From NCBI GenBank assembly GCA_007258455.2, contig VDFB02252616.1, positions 117,754,128-117,818,127 on the forward strand: DNA of 64,000 bases, in the 5' to 3' direction. This DNA comes from Sequoia sempervirens (taxonomy: Eukaryota; Streptophyta; Pinopsida; Cupressales; Cupressaceae). Shown piece by piece: positions 9,700 to 21,704 of the stretch (its first letter is position 1; each line of letters begins with the position of its first letter). The notes under the pieces are model-generated. The model worked only from the letters and a program-made list of their open reading frames with translations. It made no database searches and had not been told where the DNA came from. A program made the position numbers and the translations under genes.

Positions 9700-12045
9700 C
9701 AACATTAGATGGTTATGTGTGATCGTGATCATGATCCACTGACTTTGAGGGAAAACTCCAGACCCTATACTTTCCCAAGAGCTACATGTCGCTCCTCTAC
9801 TATCTGATCCCTCTCCACTCGTAGTTGTGATATCTCTACATGCAATCTCTCCACCTCTGCTAGATTCTAGGATGACTATCATATGCTCTCGACTTGATGG
9901 AGACATCTCCTCATGCTCTCATATGTTTCTCGTAGCCTCATGAAAGGTTTGAGTGACTCTAGCTCCCCCTCCATGATCGGTGGGGGCAGGTAATCAGGTT
10001 TCATCTCCTCCTCAACAATGGATGCAGGTAATATCTCTACGGTAGCCTGATGATAGAACTCTCGCTAGTCTCTTGTTGCTCCTGCAAGATAGAAACAATA
10101 CACAATCAGTAAACATCATCATGATATATATATAAAGCATAAACACTAAAGTACTTGAATAAAACAAAATATCATCACCTATATCTCAAGTTGGCTAAGG
10201 GATATCAACCTCATCCTCTCTGGGGGGGCATGGAGGATGTGCTAGCCTCTTTGTGACTATAGGTACCGATGTCTGATGTAGCTACTGCACGTGATCTAGT
10301 CACACGAGTGTGTGAGGACTCTCCCCGCTTGTGCCAATCCTTAGCCGCTGCCTCATCACCCTCGCTAAGGGGTGGCTCCTCATCATACTCCTCGTCATCC
10401 TCCTCATCATCCTCATCCTCCCCTCCTCCATCCTGACCCTCATAGTAAGAATCGACATATGAATCATAATCATCATCGATAACATCAGTGAATATATCTA
10501 CCATCCTCTATCATATATCCTCGGCCCTATCCTCTACCTCATCTCCCTCATCTATTTTTGGTTTTGCATCACCTATAGGGAAATTCATGGGAAATACGAG
10601 AGCAAGTTGTTTCACTGAACACCACTCCTCATGCTCATCTGTGTTGCTGACGTCATTAGAATTAGAGACTGGTGGCTGATCGTGATCTGAATCATCAGAC
10701 TCACTCTAGAAAACATGGTCTATAGTGAGCCGAATGATATCACCTAGCCTTCAGGCACTCCGTACTAATCTCTAGATGAAGGGGCACGCCCTTAGTGGTG
10801 TCTAAACCTATCCAACCTATCGCATGACTTTCCCATAATAGAAAGGACATACAACATAGTCATGTCGACCCGCTAGAAATTTTTCCATCTACATCCTCCT
10901 CAGGTCCAAAAATGTAGGTCTCCATACTACCACAAGCATCGTAAAGGATAGCTGAAGGCTCGTGGATATCCTGTGGCTATAGCACATGGGAAATTGATAG
11001 GGCCAGTGCATGTAATATTCTCAAGGAACCACACTTGTAGAAGCGTGCAGTGCACCATACTATCTATCTCTCTAAAAACAAATTAGCCAAGATCATAATA
11101 AAGATGTGCTAGGATGTAGCGTCCCCAAGCATAGACTATCTTGTGCTCTGCTATCCCACAAATCAAGTGAACCAATCCTCCATCCAAGAGTGTCGCTCAT
11201 CCATCAGGATAAAGTACAAGAGCCACTATATGCATCATAATTTGTATCACTATGGGGACTCACGAATATAGCACCATAGGAAGCTCGATTCATAGTATCA
11301 CACGGTCATCATGAATAGGTCCATCAAGGCAATACTGCATGTCCACCTTCTTCTCATGAAATGATTGATCCCCTCATAAATATACTTGTTCTCCTCGAAT
11401 AGGAACTCAGAGAATGTGGTGTACATCCTCTAAGGTGATGGTCATCTCCTCGGTTAGGAGGTGAAACATACATGTGTCAACATCCTAGTGCTCGCATAGG
11501 GCCATCAACATGGCATCGTTATATCTCATACGTGGCATAAGATAATCCTAATAGATGCCTACTTCTTGAAGATGCTTTGTCTTGTCTATTGATAGTGCTG
11601 GAGCTAAGTCTCTAAGAAAACTTATATGTCTCCCCCTAGCCGCTATCGCAACCGGGAAAGTACCTATCAAAATCACAACAATATGCTCAAAAAATTCATC
11701 TAATATATTTAATTCTTACATTATTCATCATGCAAGTGTGCTAAAGTTCATCTAGTGTGCTTTTATAAAGGCCCTAGATACTTTAGAACCCTTTTGGGAC
11801 ACTTCGCGAAGAAACGGGACACTTTGCGAACAAAAGGGACACTTTGCAAAAAAAGAGGACATTTTGTGAAAAAAAATTCCAAGATCCTAAATTAACCTAT
11901 AAATTCATTAAAAATCATTAAACCATTGCAAAATCACTAAGTGAAAGTTGAAGAATTGACTCACCTCATGGTACAACTCACTGCACGCCACCTGCTCTTG
12001 AAGCTCCTCCAATCGTGAAGGCATGTAACCCCTTCTACTCGGCAT
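9700..12045 (-). pseudogene. antisense plant mobile domain (PMD) gene carried by the gypsy element
   Basis: Begins with an ATG at 12045 (MPSRRGYMPSRLEELQEQ...) ending at a donor-like GAG|GTGAGT (about 11968). After an intron, a frame ending near 11280 reads RYNDAMLMALCEH, CMFHLLTEEMTITLEDVHHIL: the conserved core of the PMD family (Pfam PF10536; host relatives MAIN/MAIL), where a Trp after CEH and an Arg after HIL are now stops. Then an acidic tail (10211-10504, runs of Asp/Glu), an acceptor-like TTGCAG at about 10083, and a coiled-coil-like end (LAEVERLHVEISQLRVERDQ). Extra ORFs, some antisense, are known in Tat elements. Exon limits are inference; the PMD match is seen in the translation. 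Confidence 0.75.
11796..11875. repeat. four tandem 20-bp units in the antisense gene's intron
   Basis: Units beginning GGGACACTTCGCGAAG, GGGACACTTTGCGAAC, GGGACACTTTGCAAAA and AGGACATTTTGTGAAA at 11796, 11816, 11836 and 11856. The period is exactly 20 bp with rising divergence. The first copy has the palindrome TTCGCGAA. They lie in the presumed first intron of the antisense PMD gene. Confidence 0.8.
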
Positions 12046-12640
12046 CTTCTTGTCTCACTCATCACTCTCAAACTACAAGAAGGTAAAATGCAATATTAAG
12101 TGATAAATTACTCTCCTCTACCTCTTTTAACCTATTTTCATCCCTTTTACTCTTATACGTTAAAATAGGGTTATTTTATTTCATAAGAGTTCATAAAGTA
12201 CTTTTTCTTCAAAACAACATAATGGGAGTTGGGGAACTCCATTTTTGATGTCGTTTGATGTGTTGGAATCATGATTCTGCACCCAACATCATCAATCATC
12301 TATCAGTATGTGGCATGGTACTTGGAAATTCCCTACAATATGATTGTTCCTTCTTCGATGTGGCTAGATTGCTACCTTGATTTCACCTCTGTAATGCAAG
12401 CAAAATCAAGGGGGGGCAGATATCTACCCTCGAAGTTGATTTCTAGAAGCTAGATAAAAGAATTTTTGGACAATTAATGAATTTCTGCTGCAAGATGCGG
12501 TTCCTAATGTTGTGGTTTTGCAGATAACTACACTAGGGGCTTCATTCTCCCATCTTTTCAATGAGTATCCTTTTATGCAATAAAGTGTATTGTTTAGAGT
12601 CCTTTAGCTTACATATGCACGTAGAGTCATATGGGCACTA
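12046..12640. other. region between antisense gene start and 3' LTR; no gene seen
   Basis: It would hold the promoter of the antisense gene. A TATA-like ACGTATAAGAG on the minus strand lies near 12155, but this is weak. A short inverted repeat (GGAGTTGGGGAACTCC) is at about 12224. Confidence 0.35.
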
Positions 12641-12654
12641 AAGTTGGGGCTAAA
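12641..12654 (+). other. polypurine tract before 3' LTR
   Basis: AAGTTGGGGCTAAA directly abuts the TG of the 3' LTR, the expected place for plus-strand DNA priming. It is interrupted by pyrimidines, as is common in plant gypsy tracts. Confidence 0.65.
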
Positions 12655-14242
12655 TGTGGAATAGAAAATTGGATACTCTTGAGAAAAGAGACAATTTCAC
12701 ACTTAATTTGGACCTACTTTTGAGTACCCCTGCATTATTCATTCTTCAAAACAACATTTATAGGCCCCTAAGACCCATTATTTTTATCTAGAGGCCTGTT
12801 TCACTTAAAAATCATCTAAATCCTGACAAACAACACTTAATTCATTTATATCCTGAAAATACACCTCCAAAAACCACTAGTGGGACCCATTCACCACCTT
12901 CGGTGAATGAGTCCCTTTTGGGGGAAAATTCAATTTTGAGCGGGAATTTAATCAATTTAATTCAATTTTCCAGTGGATGTCAACCTATTAGGTCTAAATA
13001 ACGGGAAAATTAGGTGTTGATGCCTATAAATACACATTTTAGTACATTTTTCACATCTCTTAGTTATTTTTACAAATTAAAATCAGAAGTCAATTATTAA
13101 GAGTCTTCCACAATAAGTTTCAATAGCATTTTCATAGCAAAGAGATTTTGGAAAGCAACATAGGGTTTTTGCAAGTCTTCAAGCTCACTTCTCATTCAAG
13201 ATCCAACATTTCAAAGAGTTGATGATGGATACCTATGGTGAATCATGGAGAATTCCAGGTTGACGAGATGCAACTAGCCATCAAATCACACCTAAAGACT
13301 TGTTTTCAACATGATTCCATCTTCCATTTCTCTCTATCTTTAGATTTAAGGTTTGCATAATATTTGCATGTCATTTTCATTCATTTGAGATTTTGTAAGG
13401 TTTCTACGAATTGAAGTCTTGCATCATTCAAATCACATTTTCTCATCTTATTCTAGCACATTAGAATAGGTTTTTATCTTACTTCAAATTTTCCTAGTCT
13501 TAGACACACTTAAGGTTAGGGTTTTATGCATATTTTATTCATTAAAGGTTTGATTACCAAATTAGAGGTTTGACCAAGGCAAACCACCCATTAGAAAACA
13601 AACTTTGAGTTGTTTTGTGGGTATTTTTTGAGATTCTGATCCGGGTTTCCGTCAGGAAGTGTTGTGCAGGTGACAAGGTACAGGTTTGAGACTTGAATTT
13701 GTAGAAAACTAAAAAATGACTGATTCGCCATGGATGGAAAATGAGTTCCACTGGAGGTGCCTGTCAGAGTAGAATGAAGATTCTAGTACCCATTTGGCAT
13801 AAACTAGTTTCTAGGCAGAAACCCTAACTTGGGATTGATTCGCCCAAGGTGGTGAATGAGTCCCAGTTAGTGAAAAAGTCAACACTTCCAAATTTTTAGA
13901 GTTGTTTCCAATCTTCATCAATCTCACAGGTGTACACATTTTGAGTTATAGCTTTTTGTTTGATTCTATTTGCATTTTTGTTCATCATTTTAAGTCTTTT
14001 GCAAACGTCACTATGTTTTCAAACACTTAAAATTTCATTAGTTTTGCATATATAATCAATCTATTTCATCAATTAGCTGCATCTATATCATTGCATTTAG
14101 TCATAATTTCATTATACATACATTAATTTGAGTGAACCACCTAGATTTTTGTTGTGGGACCTATCTCTTTCCATTAGGTGAAAGACTCTAATTGATCAAA
14201 AGAGAAATAGCATCCCTAATCCATCCCAAAATCTATGGTTCA
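12655..14242 (+). repeat. 3' LTR of Tat-like gypsy element
   Basis: About 1.59 kb, from TGTGGAATAG to GGTTCA; the partner of 1714-3347. It keeps the TATA box (13025-13032) and the palindromic motif, here as GGGACCCATTCACC... GGTGAATGAGTCCC around 12880-12915 and again near 13830-13862. Confidence 0.9.
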
Positions 14243-14247
14243 AGGAG
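14243..14247. repeat. target site duplication, right copy (AGGAG)
   Basis: Identical to 1709-1713 and directly after the 3' LTR. Confidence 0.85.
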
Positions 14248-17200
14248 AAATAAATATGGTGACAAGTTTAATGTTCATTCTTGTAAAGCCTTAGAATATG
14301 ATACTAGACAATTTTTTTGAAATGTATATTTAGAGAAATACATGGACTTTATAGAGTATTTTGGTGGATTGGCATAGGGATTTGGAGTATAATCACACTA
14401 TTTTTGGGGGTTAGTATAATTTATATGGTGTTTATCTAAGAAAATAAATTTCATTAAACACGTATTTTGGCCTCAAATTTCACACATAGATAGTAAAAAT
14501 CTAGATTTAATTTATGAATAAGAACTTGTGGGAATTAGTGAATGGGAGTGGGAAATCATCTACAAATGAAAATAAGTTACTATATTGGTAAAATAGGGAT
14601 GATAGTCGTACAAATATTTTTTGTATTTCTCTCTTTGATTATGAATTTCATCATACAAATGAAAAAAATCATTCAAAGAAATTAAGGACAATATGGATAA
14701 AAAGTTTGGGGAAAAACTAGTTAAGAAAAACTTTGCATAAAGTTTAGTCATTGAAATTCAATATGTATGAATGAATCACTATTTCTAGCCACATAAGAAA
14801 TCAAAGGTTTCTAATTATACAAGTAAAAAAAATCAAGGCTATGGCAGATGAGAAGGATTTTGAAGCCATTTTTAAAAATAGTCTACCTCTTAAATACAAC
14901 GATGCCATTTTTACACTTAATTAGATACATTCTAAAACTCTAGAAGATATTGTTTATGTCTCTTGTTTAAATAAAAGAGAACAAATATGAAATATATAGA
15001 AGGCATTTCTCAACATGAGAGTGCATTATACTTATGAAACAATCATAGAAGATCGAGTAAAGATAAAGGGGAGATTGAATTTTTCAAGGAAATCTCAAAG
15101 ACACATTAAATAATTAAGAACCTTATAGGGACTTGAGTATTCCAAATTGAAAGTGTAATGACTTCTAAAGATTAAAATTAATTTATTACACAAATTACAC
15201 ATCAACAAGCATATAAAATGACTCAAGCCCAATATAAAAAGAAAATATACAAAATTATATTAATTTAATAAAGTTGGAGTACAAATGCCAATATAATGGC
15301 ATCAAAATATAGGAATGAATTCCTTGTAATAGATCGCATGGTCAAGAATAATATAATACAATGGAACATGACCAAGAAATTCCTAATATGATCCTTTTGA
15401 CGTTTGAAGCCTTCGACCACTTTAAGGGTGAGAACATTGTTGGAGCACATTTCTACCCTACCACGAAGTGAACCACTTCCCTAGAATTCCTCATGAAAGA
15501 AGAATACCTAACCTAGCATGAAAAATACTAGCTATGCAAATTTGATTGGAGTAATGGAATTTGTGAAGAAATACATATCTACATCTAATCACATCATAAT
15601 TTTTCATACACGAGGAAGAAATCCAATAATACCATCATGCATAGATGCTTTTGCATATATGTAATCAGCCAAGAAGACAATAAATTAATTCATCTTAATG
15701 TAAATTTTGGTTCATAGTTTATTATAGCAACGATGTAAAATATTTGCAAGTAAAACTATGGTATCATGATAACGTTTCTATATTCATGTGAGCATATAAT
15801 TGGAAGGAGTTAGAACATACATTAATCAAACTTTTCAAAACCACATATCATAGAAATGCATTTGTTTTAGTATAATAATATGAAAGTATTAATTTAAGGT
15901 ATAGCTCATGTATGTATGTGTATACATAATACCTATTTATGTATATACATTCTTATGCAAATGATTATCAAGATCGAAAAAGAGGGAGAGAGAGTTCCTG
16001 ATTTCCTCCTTTCATACTTAAAATTCTTCTATCTATTAAACTTGTAATGAATGATACTAGTTATAAGGGCCTTCATACTTACATTCAAGTACTTGATCTC
16101 CTATAGTTCATTATATGTAATTCCTAAAAGAAACTAGCCCATGCTAGAGAATAAAAGGGGTAACAATAAGGAGAAGATATACCAACTCTCTTGGTATTTC
16201 ATTTGAGAATAATAGTATGTGTGGATACTTATTATTTAGAAAAGATAAATAATACTCTAAGACGCACACACAACCATTGTAAAGCTTAAATAATTTTACT
16301 TCTAGTTTAAATCATATTTCCTCATAAATCCTTATTTGTAGGGTGAGTAAAAGGGGACAAAAGCCTACAATCGTTCTATTACAAACAATTATTGGAGTTT
16401 CCTTTTTCCCAAAAGAATATATATTAAGTCATGCATTAAATTAAAGATCAAGAAAAGATAAACCAATAATTCTATCACCAATTTAAATGAAAAATGCTCA
16501 CTAATCCTTCTTTGGTTTCTTAGGATCTGTTCATTTACCATTTCATGAATAGTTGAGGGGCATATGTCTAGACTGATATTATGTGAGTAAAAGTAAATGT
16601 AATTTCTAACTTTGTATCTAGAAAGCTTCATATGTCATATAAAACTTAGTTCATCACTAAAACCTAAAAGGGCCATCACATAACAAGACAATATGATACT
16701 TTATTACTCTATCTTATTAGAAATTTCTTTAAAACATAGAATTACTATCACAATTATATTAATGTTATAATAAAGTGATATTAATTATAATTTCAATTTA
16801 AGAATTCCTACTTATATAAATTCACAATACATAGAAAACTATTATATATTAATTATATTCCAAAATTCATTTCATATATTTTTATTTAAGCTATAAACAC
16901 TAGAAGGACAAATTTCCTTTCTAAAGAGAAGGCCCTACAAGGCCGATACAATCCTATTCTTAATGGGATTGAATATTAAGATGCATATTCCTTGCTTTTT
17001 AGACATGTGACATTGGGCTCCTCGAATTAGGTACAAGATTGGGTCTTTGGATGAGGTGATCCATTATCTAGAGACTTGAAATTGAGGTTTCAATGGTACA
17101 TGCTTGGGATATTCTAATGGCTAAAGAGATCCTAATTTGGAAGATGCTTGTTTCAAAACTGATTATGCTTTCTAAGACATGCAATGCATGAGAACTAAAG

Positions 17201-17377
17201 AAAGCACACATGTTATAAATGCATGAAAAGGAAGGAGATAACCTGGTCTCGAATTGCAAGATATTAATGAAGAGAAGTCAGCGTCTGAAATGAAATGGTT
17301 GCAGGATTTGCTAAGATGGGATTATTGAAAAGGCTATAGAGATTTCTGAGCGAAAGATTTGGCATTGCCATGCCACT
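14248..17377. other. AT-rich interval, possible retroelement gag debris only
   Basis: The only coding-like trace is near 14835-14985 (+), reading FEAIFKNSLPLKYNDAIFTL then a stop and IHSKTLEDIV, which resembles the C-terminal half of a copia gag (SLP..Y blocks). It is weak. The rest shows no conserved domain on either strand. The last five bases (17373-17377) are the left target duplication CCACT of the next element. Confidence 0.35.
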
Positions 17378-17925
17378 TGTTAAAATTAGTAGCTCGAAGG
17401 TGTCTCCAGCCTGGAACCATGTCACCCAGGCTGGATCAGTGGTGGAGATAATTATCTCCATATTTTCTACCTTTTCTCCTTATTATCTAAAACGCACATG
17501 TCAAGTTTGGATAATTTTCTTTAGCACCATCTTTGTTTTTTCCAAAAGTTAAAACATTGCCTTATCTCATCATTGGTGAATAAGAGGTTATAAAAAGGAA
17601 ATTGAGGTGTGTGTTTGAGATATACAGATTGAAGGTTTTTGCAGGAAATGACACGGGATGAAAGAGAGGTTGTAGTGAACAGAAGGAGTTGAATATTATC
17701 CAAGTTTGCAGTATTGTTGTGGATGCCAAGTTCTGGTAGTTGTTGTAAATTTCTTCCTTTCTGTAGTAATAAAATATCTATCTTTGAATGTTGGTTTTTC
17801 CCCAGAGTTAGGGGTTTTCTGGGATAAATCATTGTGTCAAAGTGTGATTGGTTTTCTCTGCATTGAGTATTTTAGTGAATGGTGTTGTGCATGCTTTAGT
17901 TCATTGTTTCAGTCATTTTATTTTT
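17378..17925 (+). repeat. 5' LTR of copia element, 3' end deleted
   Basis: Matches 21699-22245 until similarity fades about 17925-17945. The last about 80 bp present in the 3' LTR, including its CA terminus, are absent. Confidence 0.8.
17406..17460 (+). repeat. inverted repeat plus 18-bp palindrome in copia 5' LTR
   Basis: CCAGCCTGG (17406-17414) and its exact complement CCAGGCTGG (17426-17434) are separated by 11 bases. Next comes the perfect palindrome TGGAGATAATTATCTCCA (17443-17460). Both structures are kept in the 3' LTR. Confidence 0.85.
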
Positions 17926-17965
17926 GGTACTCAACCTGTACCAGAGTTCTAATTTGAACAGGTAG

Positions 17966-18427
17966 TTGATTCTCAGGGATAAGCTAAGAAACACCAGAAT
18001 GAAGAAAGGGGAGAGCGTTGTGGACTACCTTACCAGGATTAGAACAGTAAAAGATGAGCTGGTAACTGTCGGGGTAGCAATACCAGATGATGAGGTTGTT
18101 AGGATTGCATTGGGAGGATTCACAAAATATTGGGACATCTTTGTCAAAGTTGTATCCAGATGGCAAGATATTCCTGATTGGGATCGTTTGTGGACTAATT
18201 TCACTCAGGAAGAGTTACAAATGAGTTATGTTAATGGAGGTAGCAGCAGTGGTTGTAAGGGTGAGGTGGAAGAGAATGTTTCTCTTGCCAGCAAAGGAAA
18301 AGCTAAGAAAGGCTCAAGCAGTGAGTCTACCTCAAAAGGAGACAAGAAGAAAAAGAAAGACCTGAGTAAAATTAAATGTTATGGTTGTGCTCAGCTAGGA
18401 CATTATGTCAGTCAATGTCTGAATTGA
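17966..18427 (+). pseudogene. copia gag, N-terminus missing, CCHC zinc knuckle present
   Basis: Nucleocapsid-type protein that packages element RNA. The open piece begins at LRDKLRNTRMKKGESVVDYL, the middle of a plant copia gag (UBN2-type), followed by VRIALGGFTKYWDIFVK and DWDRLWTNFTQEE. A Lys/Ser-rich stretch leads to an intact zinc knuckle CYGCAQLGHYVSQC (C-X2-C-X4-H-X4-C). The first hundred or so codons of a usual gag are absent. It ends at a TGA at 18426-18428 after LN; the frame then continues as KKGDKKKK into protease, so the stop is likely a mutation. Confidence 0.85.
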
Positions 18428-20200
18428 AAGAAAGGAGACAAGAAGAAGAAGCAGACAATAGCTTCAGCGGATGTTGATGAGCTATCCTCTAGACTAGAAT
18501 ATGAGTTCGCTCTTCTAAACTGCTTATCTAGCTCCAGCACTACAAGGGTCTGGTACATTGATAGTGGTGCGTCATGCCATATGATAGGAGTTAAAGAAAA
18601 CTTCTCCAACTACAAAGCAGAAGAAATAGGCTTCCAGATAAAAATGGGAAACAAGTCCACATGCACTCCAGTTGGGAGAGGGACTGTTTCATTTCAGAGG
18701 GAGTCAAGCAGTGATATTAAGATCACAGATGTATTGCATGTGCCAGGGATGTACATGAATCTGATTTCAGTATCTGCCCTTGAAGACAAAGGGTATAGCG
18801 TACTCTTTCAAGGACAGAAGGTGTATTTAAAACACAAGGACTGGAAGAAGGCAAAGCAGATTGGAGTTAGAAGTGACAATTTATACATATTGCAGTTTGA
18901 AACTCCAAAGGCACTAGTGAGTAGCAATAGCAGCAGGGAAATAGGAGAGCTATGGCATAGATGGATGGGACATATACACCATGGGGCATTGAAATTGCTT
19001 AAAGAAATCGTGATAGGAATTCAAGAGTTGAGTGCAGAGCATGGTGATGCATGTAAAGGGTGTGCACTCAAGAAATTTTCAAAGGAAACCTTTCCTAGAA
19101 GTGATAGTAGAAGTACAGGTGTTCTTGATTTGATACATTATGATATTTGTGGTCCGATGTCTACTCAGTCTTTGAGGGGTTATGATTATTACGTAACTTT
19201 CATTGATGATTTCTCCAGGAAGACTTGGATATATTTCTTGAAGGCCAAAGATGAGGTCTTCAGTCGCTTCCAAGAATTCAAAGCTCTTGTGGAGAATATG
19301 ATAGGAAGGAAGATCAAGGTTCTTCGGACAGACAACGGGGGTGAGTATAAAAGCAAAGCCTTCCAGGAGTTTTGTACCAGAGAAGGAATCAAGAGAGAGT
19401 GGACTGTTCCCTACAACCCACAACAAAACGGGGTTGTTGAGCATAAGAACAGGGCAATTGTTGAAGTAGCTAGGGCCATGCTATTTGACTAGGATCTGCC
19501 TAAGTATCTTTGGGCAGAGGCTTGCAACACAACAGTCTATATTCAGAATAGAGTACCTCATAAGATTTTGGGGAAGATGACACTAGAAGAAGCCTTTACA
19601 GGGAAGAAGCCTGAGGTCGGGCATTTTAGGATCTTTGGCAGTATAACATACTATCATGTTCTGTCAGAGAAAAGAACCAAGCTAGATTCAACTGCAAAGA
19701 AAGGTTTCTTTGTTGGATACAGCAAACCTCCAAGGCATATAGGATCTTTATTCCAGGGACGAGGAGGATCATAGTGAGATGTGATGTGAAGTTTCTGGAG
19801 GAGAAAGCCTTCAGAAAATCTCAGGATTTGCCAGCAGTTGAGCAGAGTCAGCAGATTGAAGCTCCAAAAGTGGATCAGGAGTCTCAGGTACAGGGCACTG
19901 TGACAGGAACAAATGTAGATACAAGTACCTTGGGTGAGTTGAGTCCACAGGATCAGGAGTAGCAGAATAAGGAACAACAAGCTCCATCTATTGGTGTATC
20001 TCCTACCGGCGGTAGAAAGACTAGCCGAGTGGAAACTCAGATTGCGCGAGATGCTCAGGAGTTTATGGGAGCTCCTAGAATGAGTGGCAAGGAGAGGAGA
20101 CCACCAACTAAATATTCAGATTATGTGGCATTAATAAGCGAGCTCATTGACAGTGAGCCTTCTAGTTATCAGGATGTTGCATAGTAGCAAGTTTGGCAAG
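18428..20200 (+). pseudogene. copia protease and integrase
   Basis: The protease active site is intact as WYIDSGASCHM (about 18551). The pre-integrase zinc region ELWHRWMGHIHHGALKLL... CKGCALKKF follows, then the integrase core with all three acids: HYDICGPM, RTDNGGEY and NGVVEHKN. A TAG after AMLFD (19490-19492) replaces what is usually a Gln or Trp-containing stretch, and the frame continues DLPKYLWAEACNTTVY and HFRIFGSITYYHV. Another frame change near 19740 precedes the linker to RT. Apart from stops this is the best-preserved integrase in the window. Confidence 0.9.
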
Positions 20201-21240
20201 ATGCTATGGTGGAGGAATACAACTCCATCATGAAGAACGATGTCTGGGAGGTAGTGCTAAGGCTAATAGATAAGGCAGTGGTTGGTTCTTGCTGGATCTA
20301 TAAGATCAAGCATGATGCAGATGGTAGCATAGAGAAATACAAAGCCAGGTTCGTGGCCAAGGGGTTCTCTCAGAAGGAGGGAATCGACTATGACGAGACA
20401 TTCGGTCCAGTGGCCAGATATAGGTCTCCATACGAGCCGCGATCTCATTAGCAGCACAAATGGGATGGCAGATCCATCAAATGGATGTCAAGACGGCTTT
20501 CCTAAATGGAATCATAGAGGAAGAGGTGTACATCGAACAACTAGAAGGTTTTGTGGCACATGGGAGTGACTCTCATGTTTGTAGGTTAAAGAAAGCACTA
20601 TACGGACTTAAGCAGGCACCCAGAGCGTGGTATGAGCGCATAGATAGCTACTTGCAGAGCATGAGATTCATGAAGAGTGAGGCGGACTCCAACCTTTACT
20701 ATCTCATGATGGGGGGTGAACCACTCATCCTAGTTTTGTATGAGGATGATGTATTTATGACTGGTTCACAGAGGCTCATAGAGGATTGCAAGAGGGACCT
20801 AGCAACAAAGTTCGAGATGAAGGATTTGGGGTTGATGCACTATTTTCTAGGACTAGAGGTGTGACAGACAGAGGGAGAGATTTTCCTTGGTCAAGGGAAA
20901 TATGCTATGGAAATCTTGAAGCAATTCAGAATGCTGGACTGTGGACCCATGTCTACACCAATGGTTACAGATTGGCGGAAGATCAATGCATCAAAGCAGG
21001 AGGCAGTAGACCCCACCTTGTATAGACAGCTTATTGGGTCATTGATGTATTTGGTCAATACAAGACCAGACATTTGCTTTGCAGTCAACTCTCTTAGTCA
21101 GTTCATGGTAGAACCAAAGAGAGTACATTGGACAGCAACAAAGCATGTGCTGAGGTATCTACACGATACAGTTGAGTATGGGCTGAGATATACTCGGGGT
21201 GATGGTGTCAGGTTGATTGGCTACACTGATGCAGACTAGG
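20200..21240 (+). pseudogene. copia reverse transcriptase, frameshifted
   Basis: RT blocks: WIYKIKHDADGSIEKYKARF, FSQKEGIDYDETFGPVAR, then a small indel near 20428 shifts the frame. The second frame resumes IRAAISLAAQMGWQIHQMDV and TAFLNGIIEEEVYIEQ, then [16 protein letters not shown]. The catalytic YVDD appears as LYEDDVFMTG: the Val is Glu, both Asp kept. TGA after LGLEV at 20862-20864, then TEGEIFLGQGKYAMEIL and SLMYLVNTRPDICFAV. It copies element RNA to DNA in intact relatives. Confidence 0.88.
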
Positions 21241-21704
21241 CAGGCAATGCAGTAGATAGGAAAAGCACTTCGGGGTGTTGTTTCAGCATGGGAACAGGGG
21301 TTGTCTCTTGGTACAGTAGGAAACAGAAGTTTGTTGCATTAAGCTCTACGAAAGCAGAGTACATGGTAGCAAGCATGGCAACATGTGAGGCCATATGGCT
21401 TCGGAAGTTGTTAGTGGCATTGTTTGGTCAGGAGCTAGAATCGACCATCATTCACTGTGATAATCAGAGTTGCATAAAACTCTCTGAGAATCCTATGTTT
21501 CATGATAGGTCGAAGCATATTGACATCAAATATCACTTTATCATGGATTGTGTACAGCGTGGATTAGTTCGACTACAATATATATCTATAGATGAGTAGG
21601 ATGCAGACATCTTAACAAAGGCCTTGATGAAAAGCAAGTTTGTCTTCTTCAAGGACAAGTTAGGTGTAGTAGAGAACACCTTCCTCGCTAAGAGGGAGTG
21701 TTAA
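21200..21704 (+). pseudogene. copia RNase H and C-terminus of pol
   Basis: GYTDAD followed by a TAG where Trp is normal (21237-21239), then DRKSTSG, SSTKAEYMVA, IHCDNQSC and HIDIKYHFI, the standard copia RNase H motifs. A TAG after SIDE replaces Gln before DADILTKAL. The frame runs over the purine tract and ends at a TAA inside the first bases of the 3' LTR (21702-21704), as is usual for copia pol. Confidence 0.88.
21689..21698 (+). other. polypurine tract of copia element
   Basis: The purine-rich run AAGAGGGAG directly precedes the TG of the 3' LTR and lies within the last codons of pol. Confidence 0.75.

Larger units (their letters stand above)
1714..14242 (+). mobile_element. Ty3/gypsy LTR retrotransposon, Tat-like, 12.5 kb, decayed
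   Basis: Bounded by two direct LTRs (1714-3347 and 12655-14242) and a perfect 5-bp target duplication. The internal order is PBS, gag, aspartic protease, G-patch, reverse transcriptase, RNase H, second RNase H, integrase, then a gene on the opposite strand, a purine-rich tract and the 3' LTR. RT before integrase makes it gypsy. The second RNase H and the extra antisense ORF downstream of integrase are traits described for the plant Tat lineage. Every domain carries stops or frameshifts, so the copy is dead. The LTRs differ at many positions, indicating an old insertion. Confidence 0.9.

Noticed and set aside
19079..19444. 121-codon minus frame
   Set aside because: It is the shadow of the copia integrase on the opposite strand.
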